Shown here in pieces: positions 20,683 through 30,824 of a stretch of DNA of 64,000 bases (the first letter of the stretch is position 1; each line of letters opens with the position of its first letter). The position numbers and the translations under genes were made by a program. The notes below the pieces were generated by a model that was not told the DNA's origin, made no database searches, and saw only the letters and a list, made by a program, of their open reading frames with translations. This DNA is from Gautieria morchelliformis (lineage: Eukaryota; Basidiomycota; Agaricomycetes; Gomphales; Gomphaceae): contig WHVA01000013.1 in the NCBI GenBank assembly GCA_015179125.1, positions 124,001 through 188,000 on the forward strand, read 5' to 3'.

Positions 20683-20897
20683 TGTAAAGGATGTCGATCT
20701 TAGGACCTTGTATCACAAGGGCACTGCAGAACTTGACCAATGAGTGGTATTCTGAATGCTACATAGTGACAGGTAAGAGTAAGATGCGATGGGAACCGCT
20801 GGCCGGTTCCCACGCATAAACTATACAGTGGGTCCCTAAGGGGCCCACTGGGATTATGTAATAACTATTGTACATGTAGATACATAGGTTATTTACA
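20683..20897 (-). repeat. G2 5' LTR
   Basis: This is 215 bp, with very few differences from 281-495, so G2 is far younger than G2'. It is followed by TSD CAAGG at 20898-20902, after which G2' gag resumes. Confidence 0.9.
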
Positions 20898-22748
20898 CAA
20901 GGTCCAGCTGTGGACCTGGCGGTCGAAATGTTCCACATTCGGAGGAACCACTCCTGGGCTTTGCCAGTCAGGAGAGTGCCCACATAGCCAACTTGCATGT
21001 CTATGCTGGTTGGCCCTAGGAGACAATTCATTTTCAGCCATCGTAGGATGGCTGCAACAAAGATCTCAAACTCTTCAAGGTCTGATCCCCCTGTGTATGG
21101 GTTGGGGTGTGCCAGCTTCATGCCATCCTTTGCTAGCACAGACTTCTCAGGGCCTGTGTCGGCAGCATCTGCTAGCACCACGTGGATCATCCGTGTGATC
21201 CTGTCGTACAGCATGTGATTCTGTTGTACGGCATGTGATTCTGTTGTACGGCGTGTGATCCTGTCGTATGGCTCTTGTGAGCCGTCGGTCTGATCCGGTA
21301 TGCCCTGCCCTTCTCTCAGGGCCATGGATCGTTCGCGTGGGGCAGGCTGTTGTATGCTGTAGCAGGGCCCAGGCCCAGGTCGGGCTCGGGATCGGGAGCA
21401 TTTTGTGCTCTCAGCTCTGGGGGAGGCCTGTGCCAGGTGTCCCCTGTCAGTCCCGCATTGCGGATGCTCAGCCTGCTTTGTAGGCCGCGCACACTTGTCG
21501 TGCTCCCTGCATGGCATGCATGAGCTGCTCATCAGGTTGCTGAGCAGCGTGGCCCTGGGCCACTGCTTCCTCAGCACTCCTTGCTAGCAGCTTGAGGGTC
21601 CACGTATGGCGGCGCGCAGCTGCAGCTTCTTTCTGCTGTCAGTGTGTGGCGTTGAGCTCTAAGCTCTCTATCATTGCTTCAGAGTCTGGCTCTGAGGCAA
21701 TTTGCTCCCTGACGATCTGTTGGATCATCTTATGGTTGTCCGTGGTGGCAACCGGTTCTCTTTGGGGTTCATTTCTGCTGTACATCCTGTTCGACCAGGG
21801 CAGCTGGTGGCGGCCTTCGCTGCCGGTCCTGTTCTTTTCAGTGGTGTTCTTCAGCAGCTTGGCCACATTCGCTGGCTGTGGACTGGTGCAAGCTTTGGCG
21901 TGCCATCCCATGTTCCCCACATAAGCGAAGGGCTGTCTGGATGTCCTCCAGTGTGGCAGCATCCCATTGCTGGATCTCCTCGATCTGGTGGAGCTCCTTG
22001 CTAAACTGCATGAGGGCAGTCACGATGTTATCAAGCCACAATGCGATATGCTCGTGCTTATGGCCCATATGGGCATTCGTGTGCAACGCATCCTGCACTT
22101 GTTTGGCCATTGCCTCAGCCATCTCATTGTCAATGGCATGTGTCCTCGAGCTCTTGCGGCTTGAGCTCGAGTATTCTGAACCCTGACCATTGTTGGGGGC
22201 TCATCTTTTTGTCTTCGTCCTCCTTCGAGGACGATGGTCGTCGCTCAACTCTGCGAGCGGCGGTTCAAGTCTCAGCTTCGAGCCTGTCTCGAACGTGACG
22301 CTCTGCTGTCTGATGATGGTGAGACTTCCCCACCCTTACCTTTGTCTCTGGGCAGAGAGGATTGGGGGAGCGGTGCCAGTCTATCGCCCAGCGATGTCTC
22401 GTCCTCGACCACACTTAGCGATACATGGTCAGGATTTTCCTCACCTTCAATTGGGGAGGCAAGTGTGGTGAGATCTATGATCTCTCCGTCTTCTGGCATC
22501 CTGGATTCTTGGTCCAGGGCTACATCAGCTGTTGCATCGCTAAGCTGCGCCTGGGGTGTGGTCTGCAAGCTGGTGGCTCGCACCTGTCTTCGACTGTGTG
22601 GAATCATCATGCTCGCAGCTGACAGTAGAGGGTCTACTGGAGGGTCTCAATGATGTTTAGTCATCGACGCAGTGATCTTTTTCAAGATTGCTCCGAACCC
22701 ACAATCGGTTGGTTGCGTGGCGATCAACCGCAGGATAGTTCAAAAAGG
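20898..22748 (-). pseudogene. Outer G2' gag and leader remnant
   Basis: This is homologous to G2 16-20 kb, in the same order: capsid block (GSDLEEFEIFVAAILRWLK, GKAQEWFLRM), then the N-terminal gag (EIQQWDAATLEDIQTALRLC), then the leader (ADVALDQESRMPEDGEIIDL). It has numerous substitutions, indels and stops and is non-functional. Some hairpins are preserved with changed stems, for example CGTCCTC paired with GAGGACG at about 22217-22234. Confidence 0.82.
21192..21271 (-). repeat. Four 20-bp tandem repeats in G2' gag
   Basis: Four units of about 20 bp (CGTGTGATCCTGTCGTACAG and variants CATGTGATTCTGTTGTACGG) lie in a row. G2 has a single copy of this unit at about 19170-19190. The expansion is specific to the outer copy. 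Confidence 0.85.
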
Positions 22749-22952
22749 TGTAAAGATGTAGATCTTAATGCCTTGTGTCACAAGAGCAGACAGAACTTGA
22801 CCAATGTGTGGTATTCTGGATGCTACGTAGTGACAGTGTAAGGTAAGATGCGATTGGGAACCGCCGGCTGGTTCCCATGCATGAACTGTACAGTGGGTCC
22901 CCAAGGGGCCCACTGGTATTAGCTAAGCAACTATGTACATAGGTTATTTACA
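22749..22952 (-). repeat. G2' 5' LTR
   Basis: This is 204 bp, TGTAAAGATGTAGATC to GGTTATTTACA, diverged from the G2 LTR by many substitutions and small indels. The flank on the right is AATTG; the other end of G2' lies outside the window. Confidence 0.82.
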
Positions 22953-23412
22953 AATTGTCCCTCGGCTAAGCTCACACACAGATACCTCAGCCCCTTCATA
23001 GTAGTCCGGAAGGTTGGGAGGAATGCATACTGACTGCACCTGCCCACATCAATGGCTTGGCTGCACCCAGTGTTCAATGTTATGAAGCTCCTCACAGCCC
23101 TGGAAGACCAGATCCCAGGCTGAAGGGCCAGGTGCCCACCACCCCCAGAAATTGTCAACAGGAAGCAGCACTATGTGATTGACAAGAGCTTCAACAGCCA
23201 CCTCCTACAGGGCCGCCTCCAATCCTTGATCAAGTGGGAAGGCTACAGTTATGAGGAGAACTCATGGGTCTCCAAAGACGATGTCCATGCACCAGCCAAG
23301 GTGCAGGAATTCGACTGGACTCACATGGGAGCACCCTGAAGGATTGGGTTGACAGCTTTCCAATCCATCATGTCCCATGCTTTGGGGATGCAGAATTATA
23401 GAGGGGGGTTGA
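22953..23412 (+). pseudogene. Degenerate GypA-like pol C-terminus
   Basis: Plus-strand reading resembles GypA pol from KLAHRYLGPFTVTRRVGRNAY onward: LHPVFNVMKLL, EIVNRKQHYVIDKSFNSHLLQGRLQ, and YEENSWV in decayed form with stops (for example after DQIPG). It is a distant, old relative and the host of G2'. Confidence 0.78.
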
Positions 23413-23756
23413 TGTCAAGGGAACCCCCTCCCAAGGCTATTTCCAAGCTCAGCTTCAGTTCTGACCTTAGCTCTGGTTCCAACCTGAGCACATCCCAAGG
23501 GCAGAGCTGAGTTCCCAAGCCTTTGGCTTCAACTACAATCCCAGAGCAGTGCCAGGGGTATCTGCAGGGTCGCGTGTGTCACGCAGTGGCTGCAGAGCCT
23601 TGGACTTACATCAGCAGTGGAGCAGGTGTCCTTGACTTTGATCAGGGGGCAAGGTATATAGGTAGCATGCTGGCAGCAGGGATCCACAGCTTCCTCTTTG
23701 GATCCTCCTTTGCCAGACTGCGTGACTTCCACTGTCTAGGGAGAGCTGCCCTTACA
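23413..23756 (+). repeat. Degenerate GypA-like 3' LTR
   Basis: It runs TGTCAAGGGAACCCC to CTGCCCTTACA, 344 bp. Ends and internal landmarks (CTCTTTGGATCC, AGAGCTGCCCTTACA) match GypA/GypB LTRs, but most of U3 is diverged or deleted. Positions 23757-23940 beyond it hold nothing I recognise. Confidence 0.65.
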
Positions 23757-24431
23757 GAAAGTGAATCATCAGAAAGAAAGGCGTCCATGGTTGGTCCCTG
23801 AGACCCAGCCACAGATGATCAATGAGAGCTCAGAGTCAGCTGCCCTGCCATGTGCCTCTGTGGCCATTTGGTCAATGGAGATGGCCCACTAGGGGCTGGC
23901 TTCCTGTAGGCCAGGCTCACCTTTTCTCTAGCTATGCCTATCCTGTATACCTTGACTCCAGCAATCCATGCCATCTCCCTCACCTGCTGGAACAGAATAT
24001 GCCCATTCTTGGCTTGTCCTTACCTGATTGCCTCGCTCAAAGTCAAAGCCACTGACCATGGTGATTGATGCCTCATGACATGCGTTTCCTGAATCTCACA
24101 TGCATTGAGGCTGTATCAAGACCATAACAAAAAGAGCTCATCTCAGATTCCAGCTGCTTGTCTCTTAATGCTTGGTGAGCCATGGCTTGGCATTTGCACT
24201 TGAGTGCCTGGTTTGCCTCATCTGCCTTGAGGTGATGCTCATGGGTGTGAGGGATCTGAAGCAAGTGTTAAGGGCCTCTGGAGTTTGACTGAGAAGTCCA
24301 GTGGAAATAGGTCCAATAGTTGCAAAAGCTGAAGAGGCAATATGAACATCTGGAGGTTGAGGACCAGATGTGAAGTTGATGGATAGTTTGTCCCAATTAA
24401 TTGAAGGATTTGTGGTATGAAGCCAAGGTAG

Positions 24432-25579
24432 TGTTACATATCGAGATTTCCACAAGTTGGAACTGTAAAGGACAACGGCTTCAACTTATGTGTTGCGCCC
24501 CTGATGAACTATTGTCCTAAATATTTCGGAAGGTGGGTCAGGAGTCAGAAAGTATCGAACATAAACAGAAGTCGAAACTTGAGTCGGAACTGAGTTGGAA
24601 AACGGAAGGCGGAAGGGCGGAGGTCTTGCTAAACCCACTGTGCTAAGAACAGGAGATAGAGTGAAGGAAATCAAGTATCAAAGGCGATTATCTGATTGCA
24701 GAATAACAGACATGTTGGGTGCATTTATGCTCCTGCACCAAAATCAAGCATAATATGTTCAATTTATTGTGTGGTGTTTCCAATTGTTTCTCACACTGTC
24801 CTTGTACCATGCATCCATTTCTCTGCTTATTTTCGAAATTTTCCAGTCACTCCCTACCTCTCCATTCTACTCTGTTATTTCTATTTTCACAGGCGGCTGC
24901 ACCCAGCGGAGTTTGAAATGACTTCGACGCGCGAGCCCTTGGGCGCTAAAGGGCCGGGTGCAAGTATATGCCTTCTGAGACAGGATTGTACTCCTCTCTC
25001 AGTGACAATAAATTCACTGAGAGAGGCGAGTAGTATTCTTTGTATTATCATAACATGTTGACTGAAAATCATGTAGTACATTTGATTCTAGGTATTGTAT
25101 TAATATATCAGTGACAATAAATTCACTGAGAGAGTACATTTGATTCTAGCTTTCTAAGAACTCTACCGAACCTTCCCTGCCATAGCCCCGAGTTGCTAAC
25201 AAGACATACATGAGAGGCTTTTATACAAAGAGCTGAGACAACATGTAGTGAGATAGTACTAGGCAAATTCTGGAGAGAGCGGAAGTCGGATAGACATACG
25301 GGGTAATTAACTAATTGGGAACAAGGGGACTACAAGGGGGGTTCAGGGCAGGGTAAAACAATGGCAAAAGAACAAGGGGTCAGAAAACATATCTGACAAC
25401 GAAACTACAAGGAGGACCGGACATAAGGTCTTGCTGTACTAAGAGGTGGGTCCGGTGGGCCCAAGTAATAGAGTCGAAAGAACAAGGGAATAAAACAAGG
25501 GGCGGAATGTTGGAACTATCAGAGGGTCGGAATGTGCGCGGAACTGAGTGTCAGAAGTGGGAACTGCATGGTCATAACA
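24432..25579 (-). mobile_element. Solo LTR D-1 (gypsy), with nested copia solo LTR
   Basis: It begins TGTTACATATCGAG and ends GTCATAACA, with TSD GGTAG (24427-24431 and 25580-25584). The unfilled site is present in repeat C copy 2 (AGCCAAGGTAGTCCCAAAAC, about 63015-63040). A TATAAAAG box on the minus strand (within GGCTTTTATACAAAG) sets the orientation. It is homologous to LTR D-2 at 26118-26780 once the nested 24713-25201 block is removed. Confidence 0.92.
24713..25201 (+). mobile_element. Copia solo LTR inside LTR D-1
   Basis: This is 489 bp, TGTTGGGTGCATTTATG to GTTGCTAACA, of the copia-2 family. The TSD is AGACA (24708-24712 and 25202-25206). The uninterrupted site is in LTR D-2 at about 26394-26412 (GAATAACAGACATACATGAG). 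The element left only one LTR, consistent with LTR-LTR recombination. Confidence 0.95.
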
Positions 25580-26117
25580 GGTAGTCCCAAAACAATTGGT
25601 GCAGTAGGGTGAGGTCAAGTACCCAGGAGATGGATAGATTGTGTTGATAAGAATTGGCAAAGGAGATTTGGGTATTGGCTGCTTTGTTGATAAATCCTGA
25701 AGTAGTAGGTTTTCCATCAAAAAGGGGGAGCAAGATAGGTTGTAGAAGGGAGGTGAGAGGAAGTTGATTCACAAGGGAAAAATCAATGAAACTTAATGTA
25801 GCACCTGAGTTGATAAGACCTGGAATATTTTAGGGAGAGAAACTGGGATGAGGAAGGAAGTGGTAGATTCCAAAATAAGGGCTGCCAATAGACAAGTAAA
25901 TTTGACTGGTAGGGGAAATGTAGGATGACCCAGAGCCCCCTGAAGCACATCAGAGTTACCTAATTGTTTTCCTGATGAATGTCCGAAATGGAGGCTTCAG
26001 GAATGAGTGCAACTGGGTCAGAGTCAGAGTCACAAATACACCACCAAGCAAACAGCTGTCAGCAGACACCATGACCAAGGCAGAGGTGAAGACACATACC
26101 AGGCCAAGACATCAACC

Positions 26118-26780
26118 TGTTACGTATCGAGATTTCCGCTAAGTCGGAACTGGAAAGGACAGCGGCTTCAACTTATGCGTTGTGCCCCCAATGAACTATC
26201 ATCCTAAGTATTTCGGAAATGGGTCGGAAGTCGGAAAGTATTGAACTAAAAAGTAAGTCGGAACTTGAGTTGGAACTGAGGCGGAAGGCGGAAGACGGAA
26301 AGGCGGAGAGACAGAGGTCTTGCTAGACTCGCTGTACTAAGAACAGGAGATGGAGCGAAGGAAATCAAGTATCGAAGGCGATTATCTGATTGCAGAATAA
26401 CAGACATACATGAGAGGCTTTTATACAAAGAGCTGAGACAACATGTAATGAGGTAGTACTAAGCAAATTCCGGGGGGAGCGGAAGTCAGGTAGAAAATAC
26501 GTGGGAACTAACTAATTGGGAACAATGGGACCACAAGGGGGGCTCAGGGTAAGGTAAAACAATGGCGAAGAACAAGGGGTCAGGAAACATATCTGACAAC
26601 AAACTACAAAAGGAGGGTCGGACCTATGGTCTTGATGAACAATGAAGCGGGTCCGGTGGGTCCGAGTAATAGAGTCGAAATAACAAGGGAGTAGAACAAG
26701 GGGCAGAATGTCGGAACTATCGGAGGTGCGGAATGTGTGCAGAACTGAAGGTCGGAAATCGGAAATGCACGGTCGTAACA
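26118..26780 (-). mobile_element. Solo LTR D-2 (gypsy)
   Basis: This is 663 bp, TGTTACGTATCGAG to CGGTCGTAACA, with TSD CAACC (26113-26117 and 26781-26785). The empty site is at about 63561-63580 in repeat C copy 2 (GACATCAACCTGAGAGCC). The minus strand carries a TATAAAAG box. Confidence 0.93.
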
Positions 26781-27190
26781 CAACCTGAGAGCCACAGCCA
26801 CAGTCCAGAGGATTCCCCACCAAAGTGAAGGATTGTCTGCTTTGAAAGGGAAGGGAAGGGGATGGCAGGGTCATGGGGGGCAGAATTGCACAGCTTGTTC
26901 TGACAAAACAGGGCCTGATGTGAACAATCATCTCAGGATGCAGCTAGTCAGGATGGTACCAAGTGCATGATGACCTGCTCACCATCAACAAGGGCATGTT
27001 TCTGCTGTCCTAACCTAGTTATACAACATCCTCCAGGCTCTTTCGAGTATGCCTGATATGCATATACAAACATCAGTGCACATCCTGACTTGACAATAGA
27101 TATCCACCATCCCCTCAGCTCATATGTGAGTAACCAACAACATAGGGGGACGTCAGGACGGGGAGTGGCATGGGGCAGTTCAGCACTTAC

Positions 27191-28046
27191 ACACAGCCGC
27201 TGAGGAGCTGGGGGGGATATGAATATCAGCCATGGGTAGGAGATGTCGGAGAGGGGGGTGCGTACTTTTGCTTGGATGGTGACGACGAGGGAGCATACAG
27301 AGACTATGATGATGACACCTGTGAATACGCCGAGCGACTGGGCTTGTGGCGCCTGGGATGGCAATGGGGGTGAGCAGGGCGGAGTGGGGCAGATGAGATG
27401 GTGGACTCACATTTACGCTGAGCATGACACCGAGGAGGAGGTACAGAATGAGCGGGCCCCACAGGTCCCAGTCCCTGGCAGGAGAATAAGGAATAAGAAT
27501 AAGCCATGGAGGGTGGGGGGGGATAGCATACGCACCTGAGGGCCTCACGCGCGCTCCCCGCGCGGCACGGGTACAGCACCTGCATGAGCTTGGAGTATAC
27601 ATACAGGAGATCGCGGGCCTGTGTGGGAGATCAGTGGTCAATGGTCAGTGTAGAGCTAGGGCGGGGGCGGGGAGACTCGCGATGGTGGGCGCGACGGGCT
27701 CATCGAGCATGTTGGCGCCGGCGTAGCTGTGGTGGGCAAGCGTGAGTGTGAGTGTGCGGGTGCGGGACGTACCGCGTCTCGACCCGCACGCCGCCCACGG
27801 TGCGGCGCGTGCTCTTCCCCGTGGCGCTGCCGCTCCCGATATTCTGTGAGAGCAGGACACCCCGCCGCTGCCACTGCCACTGCCGCCACCACCACCCGGA
27901 GGCGCGAGCTGCTCCGGCCCATGGCTCTTCCCCTTGCCAATCTGCAACGATGACAGGTCGTCAGGCGGGAGAACGCGGGGATGGACTCCTCGTCGCATCC
28001 TCGTCGTCTGGACGATGAAATAGGGTGTAGGGAATGATACAATCAC
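27191..28046 (-). pseudogene. YIPF6-like Yip1-domain gene, truncated by repeat C
   Basis: Minus-strand exons splice cleanly: 27773 upward (GSGSATGKSTRRTVGGVRVETR), 27681-27726 (YAGANMLDEPVAPTI), 27536-27618 (ARDLLYVYSKLMQVLYP), 27417-27474 (RDWDLWGPLILYLLLGVMLS), 27266-27352 (LGVFTGVIIIVSVCSLVVTI) and 27191-27207 (LLSGCV). Introns are 46-64 nt, GT-AG except 27619-27680, which reads as GC-AG. Motifs DWDLWGPL and FTGVIIIVS are typical of the YIPF6 branch of the Yip1 family, Golgi/ER membrane proteins that interact with Rab GTPases. The remaining membrane segments are missing: after the last exon the sequence becomes repeat C. The N-terminal exon (27850-28046) seems to change frame. It is probably a truncated copy. 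Confidence 0.62.
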
Positions 28047-28493
28047 GTGCCTGGAGTTTGAAAATAACCAGAGTTTGAAAATTTGGGTCGAAGCTGGCCA
28101 TGAGGGCCCGAGTTAATGAACTCTGTAGCTATAGTTGTTAGTAAATACTGAATCTTTCTTGGGACGCGTGGGGTCGCGAAGATCACGTAAAATGACCATG
28201 CACGACATGTAATTTAGCACTGGAGAGCCTTCATGCACTCCTGAGACCTCTGTTTTGCTGGGATTTTGCGTGATTTACATTTCATATAACCCTATTTGGT
28301 GTTTAGTCCTTAATTCTACTATGCCGGTGGCAGGGGGCTGGTGGGAGAAACAAGGGCTAGTCACGCTGCAGCTAATTACTCTGCATGACAGGCGCCCGCG
28401 CGGCCGGATCTTGGCATGAGACTCTGACTCACTCCGCCGCCTTTTGTTCTCTGCCATCCACTGCCATCCACATCCGCGCTAAGTACTGTACCC
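28047..28493. other. Intergenic, nothing recognised
   Basis: No gene, LTR or clear repeat was seen here between the YIPF6-like gene and the pogo-type transposase. Confidence 0.5.
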
Positions 28494-30200
28494 ATGCCTC
28501 AATCCAGCGGGGCGACCGCGATCTCGAGCCCTATGGACGAGGATGCGGGATCTCGAATGAAAGCGGCGTTAGTAGTGTTCCAATCAGGCCAGAACAAGTC
28601 GATGAGGGCGGCGGCGACCACGTGGAATGTTAAGTACAGCACCTTGCGCAACCGTATCCAAGGTAATCACCAGAGGCTGTTTGTGCCAACGGCACCAAAG
28701 TTCCACCGTTGGTGGTGCTGATGAACGGCACGGAGCCAGAAGGTTGGTGGAAATGCGCTGGATTGAGCGGGTGAGTCCTTCTGTACACATACGTCCTGTT
28801 CACACTGATGTCTGGCTTCGTAGTGTTGCTTATTCTTAGAATGGCTGGACCGACGATGAGGTATATTTGGGCTGGTTCAGAGATGTTTTCCTCAAACACG
28901 TATCCACGAATAACCCTTCGGGCAAGCCTATCCTTCTTATTATGGACGGTCACAAATCCCATGAGACAGACGGCGTCCGGGAGTTAGCAACCAAGAATGA
29001 CATCATCCTCTACTCCCTCCCTCCCAATACAACCCATAAACTCCAGCCGTTGGACATCGCTGTGTTCAGCCCGCTTCAAATTGTGTGGGCCTTTCGATGC
29101 CAAAAGAGCAGCATTGAGCCGAGGCCAATCACGTGCAAAACCTTCATGAAGGAATATCTCGCCGTCCAGGAGACGTCCATGACAACGAAGGTGATCCAAA
29201 GCGCGTTCAAGCGCTGCGGAATCCACCCATTTGACGACCAGGTGTTCACGGACGAAGACTTTGGACCCAGTCTGTCTACGTCGATGGCCGGTGGCGTTGT
29301 GCCTGACTTGTGGTCGGGGGATCTTCCCTCCTCCCCTGAGAGTGCGGAGATGACGCCCGGGGAGGACCAGGAGAGTCAGGATAGTCAAGCGAGTGGCGGG
29401 TCTCCAGGTGCGCGAGGAAGGAATGACAATAACAAGGAGGATGACGAGGAAGATCAGGGCGAGGGCGAGAACGCCGAGGACGACAAGCACAATGACGAGG
29501 CCGAGGCGGGGATGGTGGAGCAGCAGGGCGATATGGATGATAACGATCCAGATTACGCACCGATTGTCCAGGACGAACCTGTAAGTCAAGCGTATTTCAT
29601 GTAACGTCATGTAGGCTGGTGCTGATCAGCTATAGGGCATGACACTCCCTAATCCCAAAGAGCCCCCTCCCGACTCCATGGGTGTCAAGTCACCCATTCC
29701 ATCCCTATGGGACTATCGGTTTCTCTCACCACCCTCATCCATGGATACCTCTTCCATGACATCATCAGCACTCACAGGCTCCAGTGGCCATCGCCGTCAC
29801 TCGTACGGCATTCGCAGCATTACGCAGGACAAGACGTGCCACCTAAAGCTCCTGAGCCGACGTAATAGTGCGGCCCACTCCTCTGCCTCCTCATCCCAGC
29901 CCTCTGGATCCAGTGCATTCTCTTCTCCTATGTCCATCCATGACTTGCCAGTCGAGAACCTGAGTGAGAGTCTCGTCAGCCAAATAAATGGCTTGTTCCT
30001 TAACATGCGTGCCGCCCAGGCAGACGCCAAGGCGGTCTGGGAAGAGAACCAGCTCTTGCGGGAGGACAGCCAGGCCTCACAGGCACACATCACACTTGCT
30101 GCCATGGAGATAGCTCATCTGCACCAACTGATAGAAGAGGGCACCAAAAAGCACCCCGCCAAACGGCGCAAGACCCACGCTGGCCCCCGGGTGATAACGT
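28494..30200 (+). pseudogene. Pogo-type (DDE_1) transposase gene, internally deleted
   Basis: The N-terminus (ATG 28494) has a pipsqueak-type helix-turn-helix (VFQSGQNKSMRAAATTWNVK, TLRNRIQG). After about 28720 the frame changes and the DDE domain appears in its second half: NGTEPEGWW, intron 28771-28839, NGWTDDEVYLGWFRDVFL, PILLIMDGHKSH (second Asp), LPPNTTHKLQPLDIAVFSPLQ (third Asp). The CENP-B-type HTH and the first catalytic Asp are missing, so it cannot be active. A 55-nt intron (29581-29635) leads to a Ser-rich and coiled-coil C-terminal region (LVSQINGLFLNMRAAQADAK). The reading continues at 33067 beyond an inserted element. Confidence 0.82.
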
Positions 30201-30376
30201 TGTAAAGAAGTGGATTCAGAGGGGGGGGGTCCACAAGACCCCACTGTATAGTAGTGCGTGGGAACCGCCGGCAGTTCCCCAGCTTGATCGCAGCTTAATC
30301 TTTACCTGTCACCATCACTACGTAGCATCTGAATTACCACAAACTGGTTGAATTCAGCGTGCCCTTGTGATAAACA
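30201..30376 (+). repeat. G2-NA 5' LTR
   Basis: TGTAAAGAAGTGGATTC to GTGATAAACA, about 176 bp. The last 20-30 bases are diverged from the 3' copy, so the right border is approximate. It includes the hairpin stem GGGAACCG (mismatched here by a deletion) and GGGGTC paired with GACCCC. Confidence 0.78.
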
Positions 30377-30824
30377 GGTATCAAGCCACTTTTGAACCTT
30401 CTGCAGTCTTTTTCAAAAGACTGCAGTGCAGATGGTGGTTCGCCGTTGAGAACGCTGTTGCCGCGATGTTCTCATCGCGGGAATATTCCGAGTATGAGTT
30501 GGACTCAATGATGGAGAGGAGGAAGGCACGGCTCACTCGCTGGGTGAAGGCGTGCGAGATGACGCCCAGCGAGGCGTGGTTCTGGGCAGAGGCCAGCGAG
30601 GAGCGTTGGCAAAGCCTCTGCAGGGCCATGGACGAACGCGATGGCATCCCTCTGGGACGCATCCACGCGCCACGGCACCTCCAGCACCCTCAGGCCTTCC
30701 AGCAGCCGGCCAGACAGGTCGGCCACGCTGTGCGTGACATGCAACGTGACGCCGCACTCGTTGACGCCACCTCCACCGCCCACACCGCGCATCCGCGCTC
30801 TAGGTAGCCCCAGGCGCACACGGA

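Larger units (their letters stand above)
281..20897 (-). mobile_element. G2: Ty3/gypsy-type element, composite and interrupted
   Basis: The element is bounded by 215-bp LTRs (281-495 and 20683-20897) with TG...CA ends and a 5-bp TSD CAAGG (276-280 and 20898-20902). On the minus strand the order is 5' LTR, gag, protease, RT (N-terminal half only), then foreign sequence from 16715 to 4297, then integrase with chromodomain, an extra ORF, PPT and 3' LTR. The RT C-terminus and RNase H are missing. Several frameshifts show that it is inactive. The whole element is unusually rich in perfect short inverted repeats, described under findings. Confidence 0.85.
23941..27140 (-). mobile_element. Repeat C, copy 1: old gypsy remnant with later insertions
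   Basis: Segments 23941-24431, 25580-26117 and 26781-27140 are collinear with the second copy at 62531-63950. The intervening blocks are later LTR insertions. Minus-strand reading contains a decayed retropepsin region (compare copy 2). One border is fused to a YIPF6-like gene exon at about 27140-27207. There are many stops and no coding capacity. Confidence 0.85.
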
